DNA of 40,846 bases from an uncultured Lachnospiraceae bacterium (GTDB lineage: Bacteria; Bacillota; Clostridia; Lachnospirales; Lachnospiraceae): positions 1-40,846 of the forward strand of contig CACYJP010000013.1 in NCBI GenBank assembly GCA_902774725.1, read 5' to 3'. Under the pieces are notes generated by a model. It did no database searches, was not told where the DNA came from, and saw only the letters and a list, made by a program, of their open reading frames with translations. Shown here piece after piece: positions 17,779 through 24,776 of the stretch. A program made the translations under genes and the position numbers. Positions within the stretch are counted from its first letter, which is position 1, and the number at the start of each line of letters is the position of its first letter.

Positions 17779-19488
17779 ATGAAAAGCATTGTTGTTGATA
17801 TTTTGGATAAAGCTGTTGATGAGCTTGACAAAAATCAGATAGAAGAAATACTTGAACAGCCTCCAAAGCCTGAACTTGGAGACTATGCATTTCCTTGCTT
17901 TAGACTTGCAAAGGTTATGAGAAAAGCTCCAAATATGATTGCAGCTGATATATATGAAAAGGTTTGTCAAGATGAACGTGTTGCTGATACCTTTGATAAG
18001 GTTGAAACTAATGGAGCGTATGTTAATTTCTTTACAAATAAGTCTATTTTTGCAAAGAGTGTTATAGAAAAAAGTAAATCAGATAATTATGGAAGTTCCG
18101 ATTTAGGAAAGGGAAAAACTATTTGTATAGACTACTCCTCTCCTAACGTTGCCAAGAATTTTCATGTTGGTCACTTAAGAACCACAGTTATCGGTAATTC
18201 ACTTTATAAGATATATTCTAAACTAGGGTTTAATGTTGAAAGAATTAATCATCTCGGTGACTGGGGAACTCAGTTTGGTAAGCTTATTGTTGCTTATAAG
18301 AATTGGGGTTCAGAAGAAGAGGTTAAAGCTAAGGGTATTGAAGAATTAATGAGACTCTATGTTCTCTTCCATGACGAAGCAGACAAAAATCCTGAACTTG
18401 AAGATGACGCAAGAGCTTGGTTCCACAAAATGGAGCTTGGAGATGAAGAAGCACTTTCTATCTGGAAATGGTTCTTTGATATAAGTCTTGAAGAATTCAA
18501 GAGAACATATAAGCTCATGGGTATGGAGTTTGATCATTATACCGGAGAAAGCTTCTACAGAGATAAGACAGATGATGTTGTTAAGGAACTTACAGAAAAA
18601 GGACTTCTTACAGAAAGTGAAGGAGCAAAAATAGTTGATCTCTCAGAGTATGATATGGCTCCTTGCTTAATTCTCAAAAAAGATGGTAGCTCTATATATG
18701 CGACTAGAGATATAGCTGCAGTTGAATACAGAAAGAAAACCTATAATTTCGAGAAATGTTTATATGTTACCGGCCAGGAACAGAAGCTTCACTTTGCTCA
18801 GGTATTCAAGGTAATGGAATTGCTTGGAAATGATTGGGCAAAGGATGGACTTGTACACATCCCTTATGGACTTGTAAGTCTTGCCGGAGAAAAGCTATCT
18901 ACCAGAGGTGGAAATGTAATATACGCAGAGGACATTCTTAAAGAGGCTATTTCTAAGATAAAAGAAATAATTGAAGAAAAGAATCCTGATCTTTCTCATG
19001 AGCAAAAAGAAGAAGCTGCAAGAATAGTTGGTGTTGGTGCTGTAATCTTTAATGATTTATATAATCAGCGAATCAAGGATGTTTCCTTCAAGTGGGAACA
19101 TATTACAAGCTTCGAAGGAGAAACAGGACCCTATGTTCAGTATACATATGCAAGATGTTCAAGTATTCTCAGAAATGTAAACGATTTTGATATCAATGGC
19201 GAAATTGACTACTCTCTTCTATCAGATGCTTCTTCATCAGAACTTATGAAGGAAATAAACAGATTTGAAGATATTATCAAAGAAGCTGCTGATAGATACG
19301 AACCATCAGTAGTTGCAAGATATGCTGTTGATCTCGCACAGGCGTTCAACAGATTCTACACAGAAAACAGAATTGCCGTTGATGAGAAGGATGTTCGTGA
19401 TGCTAGATGTACACTTACTTACATCACGAGAAGAATTCTTAGAGATTCGTTAGATCTTCTCGGCATCGGATGTGTAGAACAGATGTAA
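17779..19488 (+). CDS. argS: Arginyl-tRNA synthetase
   Basis: ArgS charges tRNA-Arg with arginine (class I synthetase). The class I motif is HVGH in SPNVAKNFHVGHLRTT, and the KMSKS counterpart is GEKLSTRGGN. The C-terminal anticodon-binding domain ends ITRRILRDSLDLLGIG. At 569 residues it has the typical length. AAAGGAG precedes the ATG. There is no T-box leader in the 40 bases before it, so it is probably transcribed with the upstream gene. A terminator-like hairpin lies at 19542-19573, inside the parS region. Confidence 0.97.
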   Translation: MKSIVVDILDKAVDELDKNQIEEILEQPPKPELGDYAFPCFRLAKVMRKAPNMIAADIYEKVCQDERVADTFDKVETNGAYVNFFTNKSIFAKSVIEKSKSDNYGSSDLGKGKTICIDYSSPNVAKNFHVGHLRTTVIGNSLYKIYSKLGFNVERINHLGDWGTQFGKLIVAYKNWGSEEEVKAKGIEELMRLYVLFHDEADKNPELEDDARAWFHKMELGDEEALSIWKWFFDISLEEFKRTYKLMGMEFDHYTGESFYRDKTDDVVKELTEKGLLTESEGAKIVDLSEYDMAPCLILKKDGSSIYATRDIAAVEYRKKTYNFEKCLYVTGQEQKLHFAQVFKVMELLGNDWAKDGLVHIPYGLVSLAGEKLSTRGGNVIYAEDILKEAISKIKEIIEEKNPDLSHEQKEEAARIVGVGAVIFNDLYNQRIKDVSFKWEHITSFEGETGPYVQYTYARCSSILRNVNDFDINGEIDYSLLSDASSSELMKEINRFEDIIKEAADRYEPSVVARYAVDLAQAFNRFYTENRIAVDEKDVRDARCTLTYITRRILRDSLDLLGIGCVEQM

Positions 19489-19494
19489 AAGATA

Positions 19495-19510
19495 TGTTTC
19501 ACGTGAAACA
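19495..19510. promoter_or_regulatory. parS site 1 (perfect)
   Basis: TGTTTCACGTGAAACA, a perfect 16-bp palindrome matching the consensus TGTTNCACGTGAAACA. It begins 6 bases after the argS stop codon. Confidence 0.95.
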
Positions 19511-19541
19511 TTATATAATTGATGATTATTATTGGAATTAT

Positions 19542-19573
19542 AAGGGGTATATCGTTAAGCGGTATATCCTTTT
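19542..19573 (+). terminator. Terminator-like hairpin after argS
   Basis: AAGGGGTATATCG (19542-19554) pairs, with some G-T pairs, with CGGTATATCCTTT (19560-19572) around the loop TTAAG, ending in four T. It lies between parS sites 1 and 2, which explains the 80-base spacing there. Confidence 0.6.
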
Positions 19574-19574
19574 A

Positions 19575-19590
19575 TGTTTCACGTGAAACT
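19575..19590. promoter_or_regulatory. parS site 2
   Basis: TGTTTCACGTGAAACT; one mismatch to the consensus, at the last base. Confidence 0.92.
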
Positions 19591-19624
19591 TTCATTAGAT
19601 TTCAATGTTGAATTATTCGTTCTA

Positions 19625-19640
19625 TGTTTCACGTGAAACT
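19625..19640. promoter_or_regulatory. parS site 3
   Basis: TGTTTCACGTGAAACT, identical to site 2 and 50 bases after it; one mismatch to consensus. Confidence 0.92.
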
Positions 19641-19673
19641 TCCACTGGAATTAAGTTTGAATTTTTCGTTCTA

Positions 19674-19689
19674 TGTTTCATGTGAAATG
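19674..19689. promoter_or_regulatory. parS site 4 (decayed)
   Basis: TGTTTCATGTGAAATG keeps the spacing of the array. It has lost the central CG (C to T at position 8) and both bases at the right end, so ParB binding is doubtful. Confidence 0.7.
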
Positions 19690-19724
19690 GTCACTCGGTT
19701 TCAGTTATGAGATTGCTGCTTATA

Positions 19725-19740
19725 TGTTCCACGTGAAACA
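19725..19740. promoter_or_regulatory. parS site 5 (perfect)
   Basis: TGTTCCACGTGAAACA, an exact match to the B. subtilis-type parS consensus. Confidence 0.95.
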
Positions 19741-19773
19741 TTCTTTCGGCTTTTGTATTTAATTATTCCCTTA

Positions 19774-19789
19774 TGTTACGTGTGATACT
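19774..19789. promoter_or_regulatory. parS site 6 (strongly decayed)
   Basis: TGTTACGTGTGATACT has four mismatches to consensus. It is recognised mainly by its position exactly one 49-base step after site 5. Confidence 0.55.
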
Positions 19790-19848
19790 TTCGGTGGTTG
19801 TATTTTGGGTAATAAGTTCAGAATTCTTTTTAGATGATATATATTGTA

Positions 19849-19864
19849 TGTTTCACGTGAAACA
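19849..19864. promoter_or_regulatory. parS site 7 (perfect)
   Basis: TGTTTCACGTGAAACA, identical to site 1. It lies 75 bases after site 6, that is, one and a half units. Confidence 0.95.
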
Positions 19865-19898
19865 CTATATATGTATACACTATAATTTGATCAAATTA

Positions 19899-19914
19899 TG
19901 TTCCACGTGAAACG
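19899..19914. promoter_or_regulatory. parS site 8
   Basis: TGTTCCACGTGAAACG; one mismatch at the last base. It is the site nearest the parA promoter (14 bases upstream of the -35), so ParB bound here could influence parAB transcription. Confidence 0.92.
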
Positions 19915-19927
19915 TTGATATTGTTGG

Positions 19928-19956
19928 TTGATAATAGTAATTTGTTGATATATAAT
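19928..19956 (+). promoter_or_regulatory. parAB promoter
   Basis: TTGATA (19928-19933), a 17-base spacer and TATAAT (19951-19956) lie 36 bases before the parA start and directly behind the last parS site. Confidence 0.65.
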
Positions 19957-19992
19957 AGTAGATACTTAATTTCTATATAAAAAGAGGTTGTT

Positions 19993-20763
19993 ATGGGTAG
20001 AATAATAGCAATTGCTAATCAAAAAGGCGGAGTTGGTAAAACAACTACTGCTATTAACCTGGCAGCTTGTTTGGCGGAAAAAGGCAAGAAGGTTCTTGCG
20101 ATCGACATGGATTCACAGGGAAATATGACCAGTGGACTTGGTGTTGATAAAGAGGATCTTGAATATACAATATATGAAACTATGATTGGTGAATGCAATA
20201 TCGGTCAGAGCATGCTTATAGATGTATATCCAAATCTGAATCTTGTTCCATCAAGCAGGAATCTTGCGGGAGTTGAGGTCGATTTTATTGATATGGATAA
20301 ACCTCAACAGATATTAAAATCTAATATTAAGAATATAAGAAAGAATTTTGACTTTATTATTATTGATTGTCCGCCTGCGCTTGGGATGCTTACGATCAAT
20401 GCTATGACTGCGGCTGATACTGTTTTGGTTCCTATTCAGTGCGAATATTATGCACTTGAAGGTTTAAGTCAGTTGATTTATACAATAGATCTTATTAAGA
20501 AGAAACTTAATAAGAATCTTGAAATAGAAGGTGTTGTTTTCACAATGTATGATTCCAGGACCAATCTGTCTGAACAGGTGGTAGAAAATGTTCGTGAGAA
20601 TCTTGATGAAATTATTTATGACACACTTGTTCCTCGTAATGTTCGATTGGCAGAGGCGCCAAGCTTTGGTCAGCCTATCAATGTATATGATAGCAGATGT
20701 GCAGGAGCTGAAGCCTATAGAAGTCTGGCAGATGAAGTAATAAAGAATAAATTGTATCAATAG
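19993..20763 (+). CDS. parA: Chromosome-partitioning ATPase ParA/Soj
   Basis: ParA is a deviant-Walker ATPase that binds DNA non-specifically as an ATP dimer and, with ParB-parS, segregates origins; in Firmicutes Soj also modulates DnaA. The deviant Walker A KGGVGKTTT is at residues 11-19, DMDSQGN follows near 38, and Walker B IIDCPPALGML lies near 128. The 256 residues are the chromosomal Soj length, with no N-terminal HTH as in plasmid type Ia ParA. AAGAGG precedes the ATG. parB follows after 46 bases. Confidence 0.96.
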   Translation: MGRIIAIANQKGGVGKTTTAINLAACLAEKGKKVLAIDMDSQGNMTSGLGVDKEDLEYTIYETMIGECNIGQSMLIDVYPNLNLVPSSRNLAGVEVDFIDMDKPQQILKSNIKNIRKNFDFIIIDCPPALGMLTINAMTAADTVLVPIQCEYYALEGLSQLIYTIDLIKKKLNKNLEIEGVVFTMYDSRTNLSEQVVENVRENLDEIIYDTLVPRNVRLAEAPSFGQPINVYDSRCAGAEAYRSLADEVIKNKLYQ

Positions 20764-20809
20764 ATAGTTGTAGAATAAGATCTTAAATAATTATTATTTG
20801 GAGGATATA

Positions 20810-21778
20810 ATGGCTGCAAAACGTGGTTTAGGTAAAGGCTTAAACAAGCTTATACCAACAGATGATGGAGCAAGTAAATCATCTGTTAAGAATAATGCTC
20901 CTGTAAAGGAAAAGGTTGTTGAAAAAGTAGTTGAAAAGGTTGTTGAGAAAAAGATTGTTGGAGAACAAAAGCTTAAGATTTCTGAGATCGAACCAAACTC
21001 CTTACAGCCAAGAAAAGAATTCAACGAAGATGCTCTTGCTGAACTTGCAGATTCAATAAAGAAATATGGAATAATTGAACCAATAGTTGTTTCAAAAAAA
21101 GGCCGTTCTTATGTTATTATCGCAGGAGAACGTCGTTGGAGAGCTGCTAGAATTGCCGGATTAAAGGAAGTACCTGTTATAGTTAGGGAGTATACTGATA
21201 AGGAACGTATGGAGGTAGCACTTATTGAGAATCTCCAGAGAGAAGACCTTAATCCTGTAGAAGAAGCTCTTGCTTATCAGAGTCTTATTGAAGAGTATAA
21301 TTTAAAACAGGACGAGGTTGCTGAAAGAGTATCAAAGGGTAGATCAACTATCACCAATGCGCTCCGTCTTCTCAAATTATCTGACAAAGTTAAACAGATG
21401 CTTATAGATAATATGATTTCAACCGGTCATGCTCGTTGCCTTCTTGCTATTGAAGATGAGAATGTTCAGTATGAGACTGCACTTACCGTGTTTGATGAAG
21501 AGCTTAGTGTTAGAGAAACTGAGCAGTTGGTTAAAGGTGTAATCAACATACTTAATGGTAAGGAAATAGATGATAAGGGTCAGGCAATAACCAAGAAGAA
21601 AGATGATGAGGCAATGCTTGCAATTGTTTCTCAGCTTGCTGAACAGTTAAAGGATACTCTTGGTTCCAAGGTAACAATAAAACCAAAGGGCAAAAAGGGA
21701 AAGATTGAGATAGAGTATGTTTCATCCGATGACCTTGAAAGAATTATACATATAATTAATACTGGAGTTAAACAGTAA
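20810..21778 (+). CDS. parB: Chromosome-partitioning protein ParB/Spo0J
   Basis: ParB is the CTP-dependent clamp that loads at parS and spreads along DNA. The CTPase boxes are seen in GERRWRAARIAGL and ENLQREDLNPVEEA. The HTH that reads parS is in KQDEVAERVSKGRSTITNALRLLKL, starting near residue 165. The C-terminal dimer domain ends LERIIHIINTGVKQ. The N-terminus has the ParA-activating lysine/arginine segment AAKRGLGKGLNKL and then a linker with a repeated VVEK unit (residues 35-50). I set the start at 20810: a TTG 12 bases upstream lies on the Shine-Dalgarno GGAGG itself. Confidence 0.96.
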   Translation: MAAKRGLGKGLNKLIPTDDGASKSSVKNNAPVKEKVVEKVVEKVVEKKIVGEQKLKISEIEPNSLQPRKEFNEDALAELADSIKKYGIIEPIVVSKKGRSYVIIAGERRWRAARIAGLKEVPVIVREYTDKERMEVALIENLQREDLNPVEEALAYQSLIEEYNLKQDEVAERVSKGRSTITNALRLLKLSDKVKQMLIDNMISTGHARCLLAIEDENVQYETALTVFDEELSVRETEQLVKGVINILNGKEIDDKGQAITKKKDDEAMLAIVSQLAEQLKDTLGSKVTIKPKGKKGKIEIEYVSSDDLERIIHIINTGVKQ

Positions 21779-21789
21779 GGAGAAGATTT

Positions 21790-22338
21790 ATGATTTTGGC
21801 TGATACTGTTTTCGGTCTAAATATACAGCTCGTAGTAATTATACTTTTGCTATTAATTATAATTCTGTTTATTGGACTGATCGTTACATTTAATAAAATG
21901 CAAACAATGGCTCGTAAGTACTATTCACTAACGAGTGGTAAGAATGCAAAAGATCTTGAAAGTATTATGTTAACCAGATTTAAAGAGATGGACAAGGTCA
22001 AATCCAGAATGAAAAGATTTACTGAAGACCATAAGGGCTTCAAAGGTCATCTCGATACCTGTTATAACAAAATGGGACTTGTTAAGTATGACGCATTTGA
22101 CAATATGGCAGGAGAGCTGAGTTATTCTTTGGCCCTGCTAAATGCTGATAATTCAGGCTTTGTCATAACATCGATGCATTCGAAACAAGGCTGCTATTCT
22201 TATGCTAAAGAGATAATCAAGGGTGAGTCATATCTCGCATTATCAAAGGAAGAAAAAGCTGCAATTGGTAAAGCTCTTACCGTTGATGAAGAGATTGAGA
22301 AAATGAAAACTGAAGTAGAAGAGGAAGATATTATGTAA
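21790..22338 (+). CDS. DUF4446 membrane-anchored protein
   Basis: The 182-residue product has one N-terminal membrane helix (about residues 14-36) followed by a cytoplasmic domain. The core NKMGLVKYDAFDNMAGELSY, SLALLNADNSGFVITS and GCYSYAKEI is the DUF4446 signature. In Clostridia this family is commonly found just after parB, as here (11-base gap, AAGGAG site). Its function is unknown; the linkage makes a role near the partition complex or membrane conceivable, but nothing in the sequence proves it. Confidence 0.88.
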   Translation: MILADTVFGLNIQLVVIILLLLIIILFIGLIVTFNKMQTMARKYYSLTSGKNAKDLESIMLTRFKEMDKVKSRMKRFTEDHKGFKGHLDTCYNKMGLVKYDAFDNMAGELSYSLALLNADNSGFVITSMHSKQGCYSYAKEIIKGESYLALSKEEKAAIGKALTVDEEIEKMKTEVEEEDIM

Positions 22339-22406
22339 ACCACATCTAAATTATAGATATGGTCATATGATAAACATTAACACTAAAAATAATAGAGGTG
22401 AATGAT

Positions 22407-23696
22407 ATGTTAGACATTAAGTTTTTAAGAGAGAATCCTGACATCGTTAAGGAGAATATTAAAAAGAAGTTTCAGGATGCTAAGCTTCCGTTGGTAGATG
22501 AAGTAATAGAGCTTGATCAGAAGAGAAGAGAAAATCAGGCTGAGGCTGATCAGATTCGTGCTGAGAAAAATAAGATATCTAAAGAGATCGGTGCTCTTAT
22601 GGCACAGGGAAAGAAGGAGGAAGCTGAAGCAGTTAAGAAGAAGGTTGCAGAGTCTGCAGCTAGACTTAAGGAGCTTGAGACTGCTGCTCCTGAAATAGAA
22701 GAGAAGATTAAGGCTATCATGATGAGAATTCCTAACATCATTGATGCTTCCGTTCCTGTTGGAAAGGATGATACAGAGAATGTTGAGATAGAGAGATTTG
22801 GTGAGCCGGTTGTTCCTGATTTTGAAATCCCTTATCATACTGATATAATCGAGAAGCTGGCAGGAATTGATCTTGATTCTGCAAGAGACGTTGCAGGAAA
22901 TGGATTCTATTATCTGATCGGAGATGTAGCCAGAATTCACAGTGCAGTTCTTGCTTACGCAAGAGACTTTATGATTAACAAGGGATTCACATATGTCATT
23001 CCACCTTATATGATAAGAAGCGATGTTGTTACGGGAGTAATGAGCTTTGATGAGATGGAATCCATGATGTATAAGATAGAGGGTGAGGATCTCTATCTTA
23101 TAGGTACAAGTGAGCATTCTATGATTGGTAGATTTATCAACAAAATGGTTGATGAGGATAAGCTGCCACTTACATTTACAAGCTACTCACCATGCTTCCG
23201 TAAAGAAAAGGGAGCTCATGGAATAGAGGAGAGAGGTATATATCGTATTCACCAGTTTGAGAAGCAGGAGATGATAGTTATCTGTAAGCCTGAAGAGTCA
23301 ATGGACTGGTATAACAAGATGTGGAGTTATACTGTTGAATTATTCAGAAGTCTTGATATACCTGTAAGAACTCTTGAGTGCTGTTCCGGAGACCTTGCAG
23401 ATCTTAAGGTTAAGTCCTGTGATGTTGAGGCATGGTCACCTAGACAGAAGAAGTATTTTGAGGTTGGAAGCTGTTCCAATCTTGGTGATGCTCAGGCAAG
23501 ACGTCTTAAGATAAGAGTAAAAGATGCAGATGGAAACAAGTATCTTGCTCATACACTTAACAATACAGTTGTTGCTCCACCACGTATGCTTATTGCGTTC
23601 CTGGAGAACAACCTGAATGCAGATGGTTCTGTAAATATTCCTGAGGTTCTTCGTCCATATATGGGAGGTACTGAAAAAATAGTTCCTAAGAACTAA
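22407..23696 (+). CDS. serS: Seryl-tRNA synthetase
   Basis: SerS is the class II enzyme that charges tRNA-Ser (and tRNA-Sec where present). The N-terminal long coiled-coil arm covers about residues 25-100. Motif 2 is FRKEKGAHGIEERGIYRIHQ, and motif 3 contains NTVVAPPRMLIAFLENN. The ATG at 22407 has AGAGGTG 7 bases upstream; an in-frame GTG 9 bases earlier overlaps that site and is unlikely. The product is 429 residues. No T-box lies in the 68-base gap before it, which only holds an imperfect hairpin around 22339-22363. Confidence 0.97.
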   Translation: MLDIKFLRENPDIVKENIKKKFQDAKLPLVDEVIELDQKRRENQAEADQIRAEKNKISKEIGALMAQGKKEEAEAVKKKVAESAARLKELETAAPEIEEKIKAIMMRIPNIIDASVPVGKDDTENVEIERFGEPVVPDFEIPYHTDIIEKLAGIDLDSARDVAGNGFYYLIGDVARIHSAVLAYARDFMINKGFTYVIPPYMIRSDVVTGVMSFDEMESMMYKIEGEDLYLIGTSEHSMIGRFINKMVDEDKLPLTFTSYSPCFRKEKGAHGIEERGIYRIHQFEKQEMIVICKPEESMDWYNKMWSYTVELFRSLDIPVRTLECCSGDLADLKVKSCDVEAWSPRQKKYFEVGSCSNLGDAQARRLKIRVKDADGNKYLAHTLNNTVVAPPRMLIAFLENNLNADGSVNIPEVLRPYMGGTEKIVPKN

Positions 23697-23698
23697 AA

Positions 23699-23736
23699 AG
23701 TTTCGTGTGAAACATCAAATGGTTTTATGTGAAACA
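23699..23736. repeat. Two decayed parS-like sites after serS
   Basis: AGTTTCGTGTGAAACA (23699-23714) and GGTTTTATGTGAAACA (23721-23736) each differ from parS at three positions. Both keep the right half GTGAAACA and have lost the central CG. They begin 2 bases after the serS stop and end before the tRNA promoter. They are probably relics of a second parS cluster. Confidence 0.65.
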
Positions 23737-23747
23737 TCAAAAGAATA

Positions 23748-23776
23748 TTGACCATTTTATTGTTTTAAAGTAAAAT
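23748..23776 (+). promoter_or_regulatory. tRNA-Arg promoter
   Basis: TTGACC (23748-23753), a 17-base spacer and TAAAAT (23771-23776) would start transcription about 3 bases before the mature tRNA 5' end. Confidence 0.8.
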
Positions 23777-23785
23777 GTCAAGGAT

Positions 23786-23859
23786 GTCCTCGTAGCTCAG
23801 CTGGATAGAGCGACCGCCTCCTAAGCGGTAGGTCGGAGGTTCGAATCCCCTCGGGGACG
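23786..23859 (+). tRNA. tRNA-Arg (anticodon CCT)
   Basis: The cloverleaf is complete. Acceptor GTCCTCG pairs with CGGGGAC, followed by discriminator G. The D arm has AGCTCAGCTGGATAGAGC. The anticodon stem ACCGC/GCGGT encloses the loop CTCCTAA with anticodon CCT. The T loop is TTCGAAT. The 3' CCA is not encoded (GCA follows). It reads AGG codons. It has its own promoter and a terminator at 23865. Confidence 0.96.
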
Positions 23860-23864
23860 CATTA

Positions 23865-23897
23865 ACGGAAAGTAGATTTTCTACTTTCCGTTTTTTT
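23865..23897 (+). terminator. Terminator of tRNA-Arg
   Basis: ACGGAAAGTAGA (23865-23876) pairs perfectly with TCTACTTTCCGT (23880-23891) around TTT and runs into seven T. Confidence 0.93.
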
Positions 23898-23920
23898 ACA
23901 TAAATATGAGATAAGTTGAA

Positions 23921-23949
23921 TTACAACGTGGTGGAAAATATGGTAGTAT
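23921..23949 (+). promoter_or_regulatory. Probable promoter of the dipeptidase gene
   Basis: TTACAA (23921-23926), 17 bases, then TAGTAT (23944-23949) preceded by TGG, an extended -10. The -35 is weak. Confidence 0.45.
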
Positions 23950-23994
23950 AGTAGATATATAGTAGTAGCTATTATACGGAAAAGAGGAAGGCAG

Positions 23995-24651
23995 ATGAGT
24001 ACAGAGATTTTAAGAAGAGAATGGGATCCGTCAGGGTTTGTTGTTCTTGGAGACTTCATACCACAAATAGTACAGGAAATCAGATATTATTCATCCTACA
24101 ACTTTATCGGCGAGAGAATAGATGGGTATGAGGAGCCGATAGCACTTCTTACAAAGGAAGCCGCCCGTGCTTTAAAGTCTGCCAGTAATGAGATGATGGT
24201 TCAGGGATACAGACTGAAGGTGTTTGATGCATATCGCCCGGCGTGTGCAGTTAAACAGTTTGTCCTTTGGGGAATAGAAGACACGGATATTCGAATGAAG
24301 CCGTACTTTTATCCGGAGCTTGAAAAACAGGAGCTTTTTATAAAAGGATATATAGCAAAGCAGTCCTCACATAGTAGAGGAAGTGCGATTGATCTTACAC
24401 TCCTTGATATGAAAACCGGAAAAGAAGTCGATATGGGAAGTCCATTTGATCTTTTCAGTGAAATATCTCATCCTGATTACAGAGAGATAACTGATGAACA
24501 GTATGAGAATCGAATGATTCTGCAAAATGTAATGAAAAGAAATGGCTTTACTACGATAGACTGCGAATGGTGGCATTTTAGTTTGGAAGATGAACCATAT
24601 CCAAATACATATTTTGAGTTTCCTGTATCTTCAGAATATCTAAGAAAATAA
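23995..24651 (+). CDS. VanX-type D-Ala-D-Ala dipeptidase
   Basis: The 218-residue product belongs to the zinc D,D-peptidase family M15D. The metal ligands are seen as SSHSRGSAID (H126, D133) and EWWHF (catalytic E191, ligand H194), and the substrate-binding arginine lies in DAYRP near residue 81. There is no signal peptide, so it should act in the cytoplasm on free D-Ala-D-Ala, like VanX/DdpX. No vanH, vanA or vanRS genes are near it, so resistance cannot be inferred; D-alanine recovery from cell-wall turnover is a more likely role. AGGAAGG precedes the ATG. It is a single-gene unit with terminators on both sides. Confidence 0.9.
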   Translation: MSTEILRREWDPSGFVVLGDFIPQIVQEIRYYSSYNFIGERIDGYEEPIALLTKEAARALKSASNEMMVQGYRLKVFDAYRPACAVKQFVLWGIEDTDIRMKPYFYPELEKQELFIKGYIAKQSSHSRGSAIDLTLLDMKTGKEVDMGSPFDLFSEISHPDYREITDEQYENRMILQNVMKRNGFTTIDCEWWHFSLEDEPYPNTYFEFPVSSEYLRK

Positions 24652-24653
24652 AT

Positions 24654-24694
24654 AACTACGGAGTTCTCGGTTGATGAGAACTCCGTAGTTTTTT
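24654..24694. terminator. Terminator between the dipeptidase and PrsW genes
   Basis: AACTACGGAGTTCTC (24654-24668) pairs perfectly with GAGAACTCCGTAGTT (24676-24690) around a 7-base loop and continues into T residues on the plus strand. The convergent PrsW gene may share it, but its T tract is poorer. The bases from 24700 to 24776 are an AT-rich spacer with repeated AAGAATATAT. Confidence 0.9.
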
Positions 24695-24776
24695 ATTTAA
24701 GATTATATTTAAGAATATATCAAAGAATATATTAAAGAATATATTTACGATTTTTTTACGAATTAAAATATGCTTT

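Larger units (their letters stand above)
19495..19914. repeat. parS array built from diverging 50-bp tandem units
   Basis: The 503-base argS-parA gap contains eight parS-like 16-mers. Five consecutive starts (19575, 19625, 19674, 19725, 19774) are spaced 50, 49, 51 and 49 bases, and the last pair (19849, 19899) is spaced 50. The spacers of the first units are related: each parS is followed by T-T/C-C-A-C/T-T and later by a GAATT-A/T-TTCGTTCTA block just before the next site. This indicates tandem duplication of a 50-bp unit followed by decay. Such sites are where ParB loads and spreads to organise and segregate the origin region. Confidence 0.88.

Noticed and set aside
19495..19914. Short repeats at about 50-base spacing, superficially like a CRISPR array
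   Set aside because: The repeat is a 16-bp palindrome matching parS, the spacers are related to each other, and parA-parB follow directly. No cas genes are present.
22339..22363. Hairpin between the DUF4446 gene and serS as a terminator
   Set aside because: The stem is AT-rich with a mismatch, and no T tract follows it.
22425..23117. A 230-codon minus-strand frame inside serS
   Set aside because: serS is complete and conserved on the plus strand; the antisense frame lacks a ribosome binding site and recognisable domains.
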